NCBI RefSeq assembly: GCF_900111995.1
Contig: NZ_FOKF01000026.1
Coordinates: 1 to 64,000 of the forward strand
Direction of reading: 5' to 3'
DNA length: 64,000 nt
From: Collimonas sp. OK607
GTDB taxonomy: Bacteria; Pseudomonadota; Gammaproteobacteria; Burkholderiales; Burkholderiaceae_D
Both the position numbers and the translations under genes were made by a program. Positions 8,877 through 18,355 of the stretch are shown piece by piece. Positions within the stretch are counted from its first letter, which is position 1, and each line of letters begins with the position of its first letter. The notes under the pieces are model-generated. The model was not told the DNA's origin, did no database searches, and saw only the letters and a program-made list of their open reading frames with translations.

Positions 8877-9074
8877 CTATGTCTTTGGGCTTTGTTCTCC
8901 GAAAATACGACCGGCACCAGCCCAATCGGAAGGAGCAATATCTTCAAAAATGACATAAATATATTGAGGATCGGTTCCAGTATTTTTTACGATACTTTCT
9001 GTGATCTCAGCAGCAACCGCTTTCTTCGCAGCAGCATTCTTTCCTTCAAACCAACTTACGCGAACGACAGGCAT
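8877..9074 (-). CDS. 4-oxalocrotonate-tautomerase-family protein, copy 1
   Basis: This small enzyme (65 residues) has the catalytic N-terminal Pro exposed after Met removal (MPVVRV). A good ribosome site (aaggag) precedes the start. The usual Arg11 is Lys here (WFEGK), and the C-terminal half carries a GTDPQYIYVIFEDIAPSDWAGAG block. That block is shared with the copy at 30,666 and the remnant at 50,573, so all three form one subfamily different from the classical pathway tautomerase at 46,799. The substrate is unknown. It lies downstream of, and in the same direction as, the EamA transporter gene, with a 61-bp gap. Confidence 0.88.
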   Translation of the reverse strand: MPVVRVSWFEGKNAAAKKAVAAEITESIVKNTGTDPQYIYVIFEDIAPSDWAGAGRIFGEQSPKT

Positions 9075-9135
9075 TTTTTTCTCCTTTTGAAAAATTTGAC
9101 GAAACTAGTGCTTTGCCACTGACTACTGAAAAGGA

Positions 9136-10116
9136 CTACGTTCCCTTTTCTTCCCTTATATTTATACGAAATTGTCCATCAGACCGTTTAGCTGACGATG
9201 CGAGATAAATACTCGGCAGGACAAGAAGTGCGCCCACAAGATGAAACCAGTGAGGTTGCTCACTTAAGATCCACCAGGCAATAAAGGTTGCGTATACAGG
9301 GCTTAAATATAAAACCAAGCCAGAGCGCGTCGCGCCCAGCTGCTCAACCATAAACGAGTATGCGACGTAGCCCATTAAACCGGGAAGTGCGCCAGCTAAA
9401 AGGATCAGGAACAACGCTTCTCCTGAATACCATTTCAGTGACGTGAAAGACATTTCGGCCGCGGCAAACGGAAACAAAAATAGAAGCCCACCCACGGTGG
9501 TACAGAACAGTCGCTGAATTGGACGAAGCTTAGTTGGCCAGCGTTGTTGCAAGACTGTATATGCGATCCAAGCCGCCGTAGCGGCCAAGATCCAGAGGTC
9601 CCCAGATACAAATTTGACACCCAGAAGATTCATAAAATTTCCCTTGGAAATAATGAAAAGTACACCCACGAGCGCACAAATCATCGCCGCTCTCTGACGA
9701 TTGGAAAGTACTTCCTTATTCAGAAAGCTACTCACAATCGCGATGCCGATTGGAGCCGCCGCGTAAATTAGACCGATATTCCCCGCAGATGTTGATTGGC
9801 CACCGAGATACACGAATGCTCCACATATCCAAGTTCCTAGCGCCCCGAGTACAAGCATTTGATGCCACTCCGTGCGAACCGCAGCTCTGAGCGCCCCCCG
9901 ACCAGACCAAATCAACGGAATCATGAGAATTAACGCTATCGCCCAGCGACCAAATGCGAGGATATGGGGCGGTATTACCCCGCTTGCAGCGCGAGCGATG
10001 ATGTAGTTCGATGACCAGATCATAGGGGTCACCCAAAACAGGACCTCAGCAAGTTTTTTGCTGAAAGGACCCGTTCGATCCAATTGCGAGATTTTTCTAA
10101 AGTTAATGTTAAACAT
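9136..10116 (-). CDS. EamA/DMT-superfamily transporter
   Basis: A 326-residue inner-membrane protein with ten predicted membrane segments arranged as two EamA repeats (about residues 25-155 and 170-310). Typical marks are the WSSNYIIARAA segment near the start and ALPGLMGYVAYSFMVEQLGA near residue 240. A ribosome site (agga) precedes the ATG. It is divergent from the IclR regulator at 10,503 across a 386-bp AT-rich region, so it may export a metabolite or analogue connected with that regulator's cluster. The direction and substrate are not shown by the sequence. Confidence 0.88.
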   Translation of the reverse strand: MFNINFRKISQLDRTGPFSKKLAEVLFWVTPMIWSSNYIIARAASGVIPPHILAFGRWAIALILMIPLIWSGRGALRAAVRTEWHQMLVLGALGTWICGAFVYLGGQSTSAGNIGLIYAAAPIGIAIVSSFLNKEVLSNRQRAAMICALVGVLFIISKGNFMNLLGVKFVSGDLWILAATAAWIAYTVLQQRWPTKLRPIQRLFCTTVGGLLFLFPFAAAEMSFTSLKWYSGEALFLILLAGALPGLMGYVAYSFMVEQLGATRSGLVLYLSPVYATFIAWWILSEQPHWFHLVGALLVLPSIYLASSAKRSDGQFRINIREEKGT

Positions 10117-10502
10117 GATTTCCTATTTAGCTTTTGGACGCAATTGTTTTGCGCTCTTCGCGTTTATTGACCGGCGTTTGGAATACCATTTTTACGTCGA
10201 ACTGCATCACGATGGTCTTTCATCAATGAAACCAGATATTTTTTTCTAAAAAATGCACGATCAGATAAAATGCGCCAAACCTTTTCCCCTACCAAGATGT
10301 GAGCGACATGTAACTATTTCGCTTTTATTCCACACCGAATGTTTATTCGCATATGAAATTTAAAATTTATTAGTGACGTGATACAATATTACCATAGCGC
10401 CCTCAAAGAAAGTCAAGCGCGGTGACCGCTCGCAGCATTAGCGGTAAAATCATGGCAGTTCACCGCCTCTTGTTTAATAGGGCTTATTTTTTGGATCGAG
10501 AT

Positions 10503-11321
10503 ATGAAAGTAGATTCTCAGGAAACGACAAGGTTGGCCGAGACTGATAAGCGCTCATACGCCGCGCCAGCGCTGGAGAAGGGGCTCGACATTCTAGAAAT
10601 GTTGTGTGCGAGTGATCATCCGTTGTCACAGAAAGAGATTGCACAACATCTTGGGCGCAGTGTTGGTGAAATCTATCGGATGTTGACTTGTTTGATTGAG
10701 CGCAATTACGTCACTCAGGTCGACGATAACTCCTACGGTATTACTACCAAGTTATTTGAACTGTCACACATCAACCCCCCCACTCAGCGCTTGTTGATTG
10801 AGGCTGCGCCGATCATGCAGCACTTAGCTACCGAGCTAGATCAATCCTGCCACCTAACCGTCTTATCTAAGGGGAAACAGGTTGTACTACATAAGGTAGA
10901 TACGCCAAGTGGAATGGGATTTAGTGTTCGCGCAGGCGCAGAACTCGACTTATTGTTTTCCGCATCTGGACGCGTCTTGCTGGCATTCCAGGACGAAGAG
11001 ACTAGAAAACTTCGGATTGAAGAAGCTTTGCAACGAAGGCCATTGCAGGCGGATCCTCAGATTCACAGAATTCTAGATTCCATCCGGATCAGCGGCTTTG
11101 AATCCGTTCCCAGTGTTCAGGTACGCGGACTGTACGCAGTAAGTTTTCCGATCCTCGACACACAAGGGCGTGCGATAGCTGCATTGACCGTACCTTACGC
11201 AGAACGGATTGATCAGAGTCATAGAAAGACAATTCCAGAAGTAACTGATGCACTACGAGCGGCAACTAGAACGCTGACATCGCGAATTGGTAGCTGCGTG
11301 GTGGGTCTCAAACTTAGCTAA
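10503..11321 (+). CDS. IclR-family transcriptional regulator
   Basis: The regulator has an N-terminal winged helix (KGLDILEMLCASDHPLSQKE, then IAQHLGRSVGEIYRMLTCL) and a C-terminal IclR effector domain (SFPILDTQGRAIAALTVPYA). I choose the ATG at 10,503 (272 residues). The longer frame from 10,422 adds 27 residues unlike the family and has no better ribosome site. It sits between the exporter gene and the CoA-transferase/hydratase operon and is a good candidate to control this catabolic cluster, sensing the organic acid or its CoA ester. Operator candidates are the TYAGTAA repeats at 13,463-13,621 (inference). Confidence 0.88.
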   Translation: MKVDSQETTRLAETDKRSYAAPALEKGLDILEMLCASDHPLSQKEIAQHLGRSVGEIYRMLTCLIERNYVTQVDDNSYGITTKLFELSHINPPTQRLLIEAAPIMQHLATELDQSCHLTVLSKGKQVVLHKVDTPSGMGFSVRAGAELDLLFSASGRVLLAFQDEETRKLRIEEALQRRPLQADPQIHRILDSIRISGFESVPSVQVRGLYAVSFPILDTQGRAIAALTVPYAERIDQSHRKTIPEVTDALRAATRTLTSRIGSCVVGLKLS

Positions 11322-11346
11322 CTCGTTAAAGGTTAAGTTGAAACTA

Positions 11347-11381
11347 AAAAATGCCCGATGAAATTCACCGGGCATTTTTAT
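11347..11381. terminator. bidirectional rho-independent terminator
   Basis: The stem ATGCCCG / CGGGCAT (11,351-11,357 with 11,369-11,375) has an 11-base loop. An A run lies on the left and a T run on the right, so it can terminate both the IclR gene (+) and the convergent CoA-transferase gene (-), which ends at 11,390. Confidence 0.9.
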
Positions 11382-11389
11382 TTTTATAC

Positions 11390-12619
11390 TCAATAGCCCA
11401 CTGAGAGGGGCATTCGCTCGGGAGACGCTAAAGCGACCTTATCTGACAAAAGCTGGCCAATTTCACCCTCGCTAAATCCTATCTCATTAAGAATTGCGCG
11501 CGTCTCCCAACCTCGTGGTTGGGACGGATCGCGCGATGACGGGTAGACAGAGTCAACCTTGATGGTTGAGCGTATCGAAGCAGTCCTTCCCTCGGTAGGA
11601 TGCTCCTCGAAGCTGACTAAACCTACTTGTTTTAAGTGGCGATCTTTTTGTAGCGACTCCAATGTATGACACGGTTGAGCGGCAATATCAGCAGCCTGAA
11701 ATACCTCGAGCCATTCTGCAGTTGCCCTACTGATTAGCGGAGCTCCACGGATTTCAAACCATTCCTTTACATTGCGTGCACGTGCCGCGATGCTGGAAAA
11801 GCGTTGATCTCCAAGCAGGTACTCACGGTCAGTCGCCTTCATGAATGCGCGCACTTGTGTATCGGTATTTACCGTGACCGACATCCAACCGTCCGCTGTC
11901 TTAACAGGTTTGTTGTGCGGACTCAAGAGACGTTGGTCGCCGGGTGGACCAACCGGTGGATCGAAGCTCTGTTGAGCAAGATGCTCTTGTAAAACAAAGG
12001 CGGCCATAGTTTCAAACATCGGGATCTCCATGCTGCAACCTTTTCCGCTGGATTTGCGCTCAACGATAGCAGCAAGAATAGCCCCGGCGGCAATTTCTCC
12101 TGTGACATGATCGCAAACCAGCATCGGAACATACGTTGGCGCTCCATCGCGCACCGCCGTCAGCCCAGCGACCCCTGCGACACCTTGGATAACGCTGTCG
12201 TAGGTCGGTAGTCCAGAATACGGTCCATCGGTACCATAGCCAGTGATCATGCAATAAATTTTATCTGGATGCCTATCCAGAATCGATCGCGCGTCGAGTC
12301 CTAAGCGTTCAAGTGCCTGAGGGCGCATATTTGCCACGATAACATCTGAGGATGCAACCAGCCGCTCCATGACTTGACGGGCATCCGCCTTCTTAAGATC
12401 GAGACAAATGTTGCGCTTGCCACGATTGAGGTGAAGATAGGTGCCGGAATGCTGTCCGGTAGGCGACAAACCACCGAGACCACGCATAAGGTCACCTTCT
12501 GGACTTTCAACCTTGATGATTTCCGCTCCGTACTGACCGAGTCGCCAAGTCCCTACCGGGCCGACTACTACGCTCGTGAGATCCAGTACGCGAATTCCCT
12601 TAAGGGGTTCGAAGCTCAT
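11390..12619 (-). CDS. family III CoA-transferase (CaiB/BaiF)
   Basis: The 409-residue enzyme moves CoA between carboxylic acids. It starts LKGIRVLDLTSVVVGPV, and Asp170 in VCDHVTGEIAAG aligns with the catalytic Asp of formyl-CoA transferase. ITGYGTDGPY and NMRPQALERLGLD are further family marks. Length is typical (390-430). Its ATG overlaps the stop of the upstream hydratase gene (TAATG), so the two are coupled. It probably activates the carboxylate imported by the nearby TRAP system. Substrate unknown. Confidence 0.9.
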   Translation of the reverse strand: MSFEPLKGIRVLDLTSVVVGPVGTWRLGQYGAEIIKVESPEGDLMRGLGGLSPTGQHSGTYLHLNRGKRNICLDLKKADARQVMERLVASSDVIVANMRPQALERLGLDARSILDRHPDKIYCMITGYGTDGPYSGLPTYDSVIQGVAGVAGLTAVRDGAPTYVPMLVCDHVTGEIAAGAILAAIVERKSSGKGCSMEIPMFETMAAFVLQEHLAQQSFDPPVGPPGDQRLLSPHNKPVKTADGWMSVTVNTDTQVRAFMKATDREYLLGDQRFSSIAARARNVKEWFEIRGAPLISRATAEWLEVFQAADIAAQPCHTLESLQKDRHLKQVGLVSFEEHPTEGRTASIRSTIKVDSVYPSSRDPSQPRGWETRAILNEIGFSEGEIGQLLSDKVALASPERMPLSVGY

Positions 12620-13446
12620 TAGATGTTTACCTCCATTTCGACCGCCAATCGATTCTTATCGTTAAATACCTTCAGTACCCATTCATCACCATTCCGCTGG
12701 GCCGCCAGTGTCATGGGGCGACCACAAAAGAGCGGCGCCACGTGACGAGTTTTGAATCCGACTAGGTCCACGTTCAACTCTTTACGAATGAATTCTGTAA
12801 GCAGCAGTGTTGCCAAGCCGCCATTCACAACAAGATCTGGAAAGCCCTCCACGTCCCGAGCATAGATTTTATCGATATGGATTTTGTGGGAGTTGAAGCC
12901 GAGCGCTGAGAACTGAAACAGCAGCGTGTCATCGGGAACGACGACAGCAGTCCGATCTGCTGATATCGAGGCAGCGGCTTCTGCGTTTTTGTCATCGCTA
13001 GAGCGACTTTGTTGCGATAACAAGAGATAGGTTTGCGTCTCGACTAAGGCCGGCTGACTCTGCAAATCAAGACGTAATTCGTGTGCCAACGTTACTACGG
13101 CCATCGGGCCCGCATCTGTCGTTTTCTGTGTAAGACCTTTGATCGAGCTTGTTCGAAGCACCTTCGCGCCAATTGGAATCTCACTAGAAAATTTAACGCT
13201 TCGCCCACCCAATAACAAACGTGGAAGGCCAAGATCTGGCATGGGAACGCCAAGCCCTGGGAAGCCATCACTGCGCAAGGACGAGCGGCAGGTGTCGGCC
13301 CCCATTAGCAAAAATTGCCACCCCCTGGGCAATGATTGCCCCTCGGCAAAAATATCGGGATCAATATCCAGCATCGCTGCAACGCGACGAACCATCGACA
13401 GGCTGCAGATCTCTTGACGGGTAATCATTTCACTCGAATTAAACAT
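12619..13446 (-). CDS. MaoC-type (FAS1-like) acyl-CoA hydratase, mesaconyl/3-methylfumaryl-CoA hydratase type
   Basis: This double-hotdog protein (275 residues from the ATG at 13,446, preceded by GAGAC) is similar to mesaconyl-C4-CoA and 3-methylfumaryl-CoA hydratases. The C-terminal half carries LLFQFSALGFNSHKIHID, then YARDVEGFPDLVVNGGLA, which is the R/HxxH-x-D active-site region of that group. A further ATG at 13,521 extends the frame into repeat-rich, probably regulatory, DNA and is rejected. It is the first gene of an operon with the CoA-transferase. Hydration or dehydration of a branched C4-C5 dicarboxyl-CoA is a reasonable guess. Confidence 0.85.
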   Translation of the reverse strand: MFNSSEMITRQEICSLSMVRRVAAMLDIDPDIFAEGQSLPRGWQFLLMGADTCRSSLRSDGFPGLGVPMPDLGLPRLLLGGRSVKFSSEIPIGAKVLRTSSIKGLTQKTTDAGPMAVVTLAHELRLDLQSQPALVETQTYLLLSQQSRSSDDKNAEAAASISADRTAVVVPDDTLLFQFSALGFNSHKIHIDKIYARDVEGFPDLVVNGGLATLLLTEFIRKELNVDLVGFKTRHVAPLFCGRPMTLAAQRNGDEWVLKVFNDKNRLAVEMEVNI

Positions 13447-13462
13447 AAATGTCTCATTATTA

Positions 13463-13621
13463 TCAGTAACACCACCATATTTTTCATCAGTAACACCAGT
13501 ATATTTTGTTAGTAAATACAATAATTCATTAGTAAATGATAAGTCATCATTAATGCAAAAATCAAGCAGCAGTTTGACTTATTCAATATTTTTATTTGAA
13601 TACTTGCATTCATCAGTAAAA
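13463..13621. promoter_or_regulatory. array of TYAGTAA repeats in divergent promoter region
   Basis: Between the hydratase operon (-) and the second VOC gene (+), the heptamer TYAGTAA occurs five times in the same orientation: at 13,463, 13,487, 13,509, 13,529 and 13,613. The first two copies extend to TCAGTAACACCA with a 24-bp period; the next two read TTAGTAAAT with a 20-bp spacing. Near-integral helical spacing suggests a cooperative operator, most likely for the cluster's IclR protein. The region is very AT-rich, so some copies may be chance. Confidence 0.5.
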
Positions 13622-13781
13622 TTTGCTAACTTTCGAGCGGTGACTGGCCTCACGATAAATTGGCGACAAAATCACTGAATTAGCAAGCTCGATGCCTGGC
13701 ATGAAAGGTTTTCGCGTCCAATACATCGCAAATAACATGACGGACACGCACCTGCACATTTCCACTTAAGGAGAAGTACCT

Positions 13782-14201
13782 ATGAATTTCAAATTTCACC
13801 ATATGAACCTTTGCACCGACAGTTTGCCCAGGCTGACAAAGTTTTATCAGACGTTGTTCGATCTGGGTACCATTAACGACGAAGAGCACACTCGCGTGAA
13901 TGCAGAAAGCACGATGTCGGGTTACAACGGCAAGGTTGACTTCTTGAGCGACGGCGCCATCGAGTTTCACTGGGCAGAGAGGGATCTCGACACGGGTTTC
14001 AAAATGAAGCAATTCGTGAACCCAATGGGGCGAGGCCATTTCTGTTTTCGCACGGATGACATCAAAGGCTTTATGCGCCGATGTGATCAATTGGGTATCC
14101 GCTATTCGGACTACGGAAAGTGGGCAATTGCGGGTTGGTACCAGGTTTTCCTTCAAGATCCGGACGGCAATGTGATCGAAGTTCACCAGCCCGGCCTTTA
14201 A
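13782..14201 (+). CDS. VOC-superfamily enzyme, copy 2
   Basis: A 139-residue paralogue of the protein at 7238-7666. The two share nearly all residues from FHHMNLCTDSLPRLTKFYQT to GNVIEVHQPG, with the same probable metal ligands (His7, Glu in IEFHW, His in GHFCF, Glu in VIEVHQ). It has a strong ribosome site (aaggag) seven bases before the ATG. It is the first gene of the rightward TRAP/SDR/FadB-like cluster, 50 bp before the binding-protein gene, so it probably acts on the same substrate. Confidence 0.87.
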   Translation: MNFKFHHMNLCTDSLPRLTKFYQTLFDLGTINDEEHTRVNAESTMSGYNGKVDFLSDGAIEFHWAERDLDTGFKMKQFVNPMGRGHFCFRTDDIKGFMRRCDQLGIRYSDYGKWAIAGWYQVFLQDPDGNVIEVHQPGL

Positions 14202-14251
14202 CAAAAATTGATCGTGCATAGCGCGACCTAAAAAAAATACAGGAGACCTTC

Positions 14252-15325
14252 ATGTCGGACAAAATTATCAAAGCGTATGCAGAAGAGTTCACAGACGAGC
14301 GCCGTCGTAGCGTATTGAAAACGTTTGCCGGTGTGGCAGTTGCTGCGGCGGTACCCACAGCATTGATGTCGCCGGGCTTCTCTCAAGCAGCTGAGCCCGG
14401 TAAGTTCAGGCTCAAACTCGGAATTTCGTTGGCGGATAGCCATCCTATTTCGAGCGGGTTACGAGCAGCCTGTGCCGATATCCTGAAAGAGTCGAACGGC
14501 CGGCTCAATATCGAGCTTTTCGCCAATGGACAACTTGGAAGCGATACCGATATGATCTCTCAAGTGCGCTCCGGCGGCATTGACATGCTGTCGACCGCAG
14601 GGACGGTTTGGGGAACGTTGGTTCAAGCCACTTCGATTAACGCAGTCGCCTTCGCTTTTCCAGATTACGCGACGGTTTGGAAGGCTCTCGATGGTGACCT
14701 CGGAGCTCATGTCAGATCTCAGTTTGCGAAATTTAATCTGGTTCCACAGACTAAAATCTGGGATCACGGGTTCAGGCATGTCACCAATAGTTCGAAACCG
14801 CTCAATGTTCCTGCAGATATTGCCGGCATGAAGGTCCGAGTACCAATGGCGCCGATATTGGTTTCTCTGTTCAGAGCTCTGGGTGCGGCTCCCGCGAGCA
14901 TCAACTATGCAGAGCTGTACACCGCCCTGCAGACTCATATTGTTGATGGACAGGAAAATCCATTGAATGTCGTCGACACAGCGAAACTTTACGAAGTCCA
15001 AAAGTATTGCTCGTTGACGGCTCACGCATGGGATGGTTTTTGGCTGGCCGCCAACAAACGTTCCTGGGAGTCCCTGCCTGCAGATTTGCGTCAATTGGCA
15101 TCACGCATTTTTGATGCGCACGCGGATAAGCAACGCACTACAAACGCCGCAGTCAATACCGGTCTCATCGAAACCCTCAAAGGACGCGGCATGGCTTTCA
15201 ACCAAGTTGATGGCAAGCTCTTCCGTCAGGCCATTCAAAAGACCGGTTACTACGACGACATGCGAAAGCGATTTGGTCCGGAAATCTGGGGGCTTCTTGA
15301 GAAACACGTCGGCAAGCTCGTTTAA
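14252..15325 (+). CDS. TRAP transporter substrate-binding protein (DctP type)
   Basis: A 357-residue periplasmic receptor of a TRAP (tripartite ATP-independent) transporter. The N-terminus has an RRRSVLKTF-type twin-arginine-like signal followed by a hydrophobic run and probable cleavage near SQA-AEP (residues 45-49). The DctP core shows GQLGSDTDMISQVRSGGIDM, LNVPADIAGMKVRVP (the conserved Arg binding the carboxylate) and YAELYTALQTHIVDGQENP. The partner permease follows after 216 bp. The ligand is probably an organic acid. Confidence 0.92.
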   Translation: MSDKIIKAYAEEFTDERRRSVLKTFAGVAVAAAVPTALMSPGFSQAAEPGKFRLKLGISLADSHPISSGLRAACADILKESNGRLNIELFANGQLGSDTDMISQVRSGGIDMLSTAGTVWGTLVQATSINAVAFAFPDYATVWKALDGDLGAHVRSQFAKFNLVPQTKIWDHGFRHVTNSSKPLNVPADIAGMKVRVPMAPILVSLFRALGAAPASINYAELYTALQTHIVDGQENPLNVVDTAKLYEVQKYCSLTAHAWDGFWLAANKRSWESLPADLRQLASRIFDAHADKQRTTNAAVNTGLIETLKGRGMAFNQVDGKLFRQAIQKTGYYDDMRKRFGPEIWGLLEKHVGKLV

Positions 15326-15541
15326 CTAGAACAAGAATTAACTCTGGAGAATTGTGATAGGGAAAGCGCATGGCGTTCCGGCGTCTACCGACTTCTCCCA
15401 TCACACCCTCTTGCCAGATAACACGAATTTACCATCCCAAAAATTTGCTCGAACGACCCTCTGGGCCTCGCGTCGTTTGGTGGCGTCGAGTAATTGATTC
15501 GAAATTCTTATATAAAATGAAAGTGCCACGGAGACAACACC

Positions 15542-17464
15542 ATGGGTGCGCCTTATTCAAACAACTCTGAGTCCGCTGGTTGGACTGCTAGTAGCAACGA
15601 AAACGATACAACGCGGCACACTTTGTCAGTAAACCGTCCCTTGGTCGCGCTTGCAGACCGATATCTGGGTTACCTGACAGATATTCCCGCCGCACTCTTA
15701 GTATTGGCGGAAATTGTAGTGCTCCTGGCCGGCGTTATCAGTCGATATGCATTTCATCAGCCGTTAATTTGGGTAGATGAACTTGCGTCGCTACTATTCC
15801 TGTGGCTCGCCATGTTGGGTGCAGTGATGTCGTTGCGTCGTGGATCACACATGCGAATGACGGCTCTCGTCGACGCCGCCTCAGTTTCCCAACGCGCTTT
15901 TCTAGACTTATTGGCAGTTGTCGCTGCCGCCACCTTTTTATTGTTGGTCATTCATCCAGCGTACGAATTTGCAAGCGACGAGATCGTCGTGACGACTTCG
16001 TCTATGGGTATATCGAATGGATGGCGGGCATTTTCTCTACCCATCGGTCTTGCATTGATGATCTTGGCTGCACTCGTAAAGTTTTGCGCCGTGACCAGCG
16101 GACGGATGTTGTTGACGGCGGTTGCGGTAGCAGTTGTGAGTGCGGGAGTCTTTTATTTACTGCAGCCCATCTTCTCTGATCTTGGCAACATTAATCTGCT
16201 CATATTTTTTGTCGGCTTGGTGATCGTGCTGGTATTTGCTGGCGTACCGATCGCTTTTGCTTTCGGGCTTGCGACATTTGGTTACCTCTCATTGACGACA
16301 ACTACTCCCACTGTCGTGCTGATCGGTCGTATGGACGAAGGCATGTCGCATCTTATTCTGTTGGCAGTGCCTATGTTTGTGTTCCTCGGGCTAGTGATGG
16401 AGATGACCTCCATGGCTAAGGCAATGGTCCAATTCCTTGCGTCTTTGCTCGGACATGTACGAGGAGGACTCTCTTATGTTTTGATTGGAGCGATGTATCT
16501 TGTCTCTGGAATTTCGGGATCTAAGGCCGCAGACATGGCCGCTATCGCGCCGGTTCTTCTGCCGGAGATGAAAGAACGCGGAATGAAGGAAGGAGACATG
16601 GTCGCACTCTTGGCGGCCACGGGTGCGCAGACTGAGACCATTCCGCCAAGTATCGTGCTGATCACAATTGGATCTGTCACTGGAATATCCGTTGCTTCGC
16701 TCTTCACCGGCGGCCTAATTCCCGCTTTCGTTCTTGCCGCCTTACTTGCCGGTGTAGTTTGGTGGCGTGGCCGACATGTTGCTGATGCATTGGCGCCGCG
16801 AGCGCCACGGAGCGAGGTTGGTCGCTCATTCGTCATTGCCATCCCGGCATTAGCGCTGCCATTTGTGATCCGCGCCGCCGTTGTGGAAGGCGTGGCGACG
16901 GCGACCGAAGTTTCCACTATCGGTATTGTCTATTCGATCTTGGCTGGCATCATTTTCTATAGAAGCTTTGATCTAAAAAAATTGTGGTCGGCTTTGATCG
17001 AAACTGCTGCGTTATCGGGGGCCATTTTATTGATCATCGGTACCGCTACTGGCATGGCGTGGGCGCTTACTCAGTCTGGATTTTCACGTCAACTGGCCCA
17101 GACAATGGCCGGTCTTCCTGGTGGGGCAACAGGATTTTTGGCTGTCTCCATTGTCGCGTTCATCGTGCTAGGCAGTGTCCTCGAAGGGATTCCTGCCATT
17201 GTGCTGTTCGGCCCTTTGTTATTTCCAATCGCAAGTCAATTCGGTGTCAATGAGGTGCATTACTCAATGGTCGTGGTTCTTGCCATGGGCATCGGCTTAT
17301 TCACACCTCCGTTTGGGGTAGGGTATTACACGGCCTGCGCAATTAGTCGAGTTCATCCCAGCGCGGGGATGCGCCCGATCGTCGGCTACATGTTTGCCTT
17401 GATTGCGGGGACGGTACTCGTCGCCGCAGTGCCTTGGCTATCAACAGGTTTTATCAGCAAATAA
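15542..17464 (+). CDS. fused TRAP permease DctQ-DctM
   Basis: One 640-residue membrane protein contains both TRAP membrane subunits. The small DctQ part spans roughly residues 1-175, with the PLIWVDELASLLFLWLAMLG motif. The large DctM part (about 215-640) has GVPIAFAFGLATFGYLS, AVPMFVFLGLVMEMTSMAKA and SGSKAADMAAIAPVLLPEM. A GGAG site lies before the ATG. Fusion of the Q and M genes is known in a minority of TRAP systems. A short open frame starting at 15,370 in the gap before it is not convincing. Confidence 0.92.
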   Translation: MGAPYSNNSESAGWTASSNENDTTRHTLSVNRPLVALADRYLGYLTDIPAALLVLAEIVVLLAGVISRYAFHQPLIWVDELASLLFLWLAMLGAVMSLRRGSHMRMTALVDAASVSQRAFLDLLAVVAAATFLLLVIHPAYEFASDEIVVTTSSMGISNGWRAFSLPIGLALMILAALVKFCAVTSGRMLLTAVAVAVVSAGVFYLLQPIFSDLGNINLLIFFVGLVIVLVFAGVPIAFAFGLATFGYLSLTTTTPTVVLIGRMDEGMSHLILLAVPMFVFLGLVMEMTSMAKAMVQFLASLLGHVRGGLSYVLIGAMYLVSGISGSKAADMAAIAPVLLPEMKERGMKEGDMVALLAATGAQTETIPPSIVLITIGSVTGISVASLFTGGLIPAFVLAALLAGVVWWRGRHVADALAPRAPRSEVGRSFVIAIPALALPFVIRAAVVEGVATATEVSTIGIVYSILAGIIFYRSFDLKKLWSALIETAALSGAILLIIGTATGMAWALTQSGFSRQLAQTMAGLPGGATGFLAVSIVAFIVLGSVLEGIPAIVLFGPLLFPIASQFGVNEVHYSMVVVLAMGIGLFTPPFGVGYYTACAISRVHPSAGMRPIVGYMFALIAGTVLVAAVPWLSTGFISK

Positions 17465-17480
17465 TTAAGAGGTGGAAAAA

Positions 17481-18254
17481 ATGCTCCTGAAGGGAAAAGT
17501 TTGTATTATTGTTGGAGCCGCGTCGCTACGCGGCATAGGTTACGCGACCGCTGAATTGTTCGCAGAACATGGCGCCAAAGTCGTCGCCGTGGACGTAACA
17601 ATGAACGACCAAATGGTGTCGGAGATCAAGACATCGATTGATAAAAAAACCAATCTGGACGCGGATATCATCGGTTTGCGTTGCGACATCAGCAAGGCAG
17701 AGGACTGCGACCGCGTCATCAGCGAAGTTATTACGCGATACGGCACTATCGATTGCTTGGTCAATAGCGCGGCAGTAGTCAAATCTCAATCGTTGATGGA
17801 AATCGAACAGAACGATTTCGATGTGATCATGAACGTCAATCTGAAAGGTGCCTTCAATCTTTGCCGAAGTGTTCTCAAGGTATTTTCCGAGCGCAAGAAC
17901 GGGGTCATCGTCAATGTGGCATCGGTCGCGGCACAGAGAGGGGGCGGTCTCGTCGGTGGTGCTCATTATGCGGCATCCAAAGGCGGTGTATTGAGCCTGA
18001 CACGGTCGATCGCGCGCGAATTTGGTCCGCTTGGCATTCGTGCCAATGTTGTATGCCCCTCAATGACTGAGACTGGCATGCTCGACGGGAATGTGTCCGA
18101 CGAAAAATTCAAAGAGATTATTGATGCAATTCCTTTGAAGCGTGCCGGCAAGGCCCGCGACATCGCCGGCGCCTGTCTGTTCTTGGTTTCCGATCTGTCT
18201 GCATATGTGACCGGTGCCACTGTCGACGTGAATGGCGGTAGTCATATTCATTGA
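17481..18254 (+). CDS. SDR-family dehydrogenase
   Basis: A 257-residue classical short-chain dehydrogenase. The cofactor loop is VGAASLRGIG (a TGxxxGxG variant), an Asp at the end of strand beta-2 (VVAVDVT) favours NAD+, VNSAAVV is the NNAG-like motif, and catalytic Ser and Tyr-x3-Lys are in NVASVAAQRGG and HYAASKGG. I place the start at the ATG at 17,481 behind aagaggtgg; the GTG nine bases earlier is less like the family. It lies 16 bp after the TRAP permease, so it is co-transcribed and probably oxidises a hydroxy(acyl-CoA) intermediate. Confidence 0.9.
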   Translation: MLLKGKVCIIVGAASLRGIGYATAELFAEHGAKVVAVDVTMNDQMVSEIKTSIDKKTNLDADIIGLRCDISKAEDCDRVISEVITRYGTIDCLVNSAAVVKSQSLMEIEQNDFDVIMNVNLKGAFNLCRSVLKVFSERKNGVIVNVASVAAQRGGGLVGGAHYAASKGGVLSLTRSIAREFGPLGIRANVVCPSMTETGMLDGNVSDEKFKEIIDAIPLKRAGKARDIAGACLFLVSDLSAYVTGATVDVNGGSHIH

Positions 18255-18355
18255 TCCGAAGCGACAATTTTCCGATCAATGATAACGACTATCACCTTTT
18301 GAACATGTTGCCTTGCATAAGAGGCAAAGCGCGAACTCAAAGGAAGAATACCAGT

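Noticed and set aside
15370-15570. 66-codon frame between DctP and DctQM
   Set aside because: Overlaps the DctQM start, Arg/Pro-rich without family traits; ribosome site weak.
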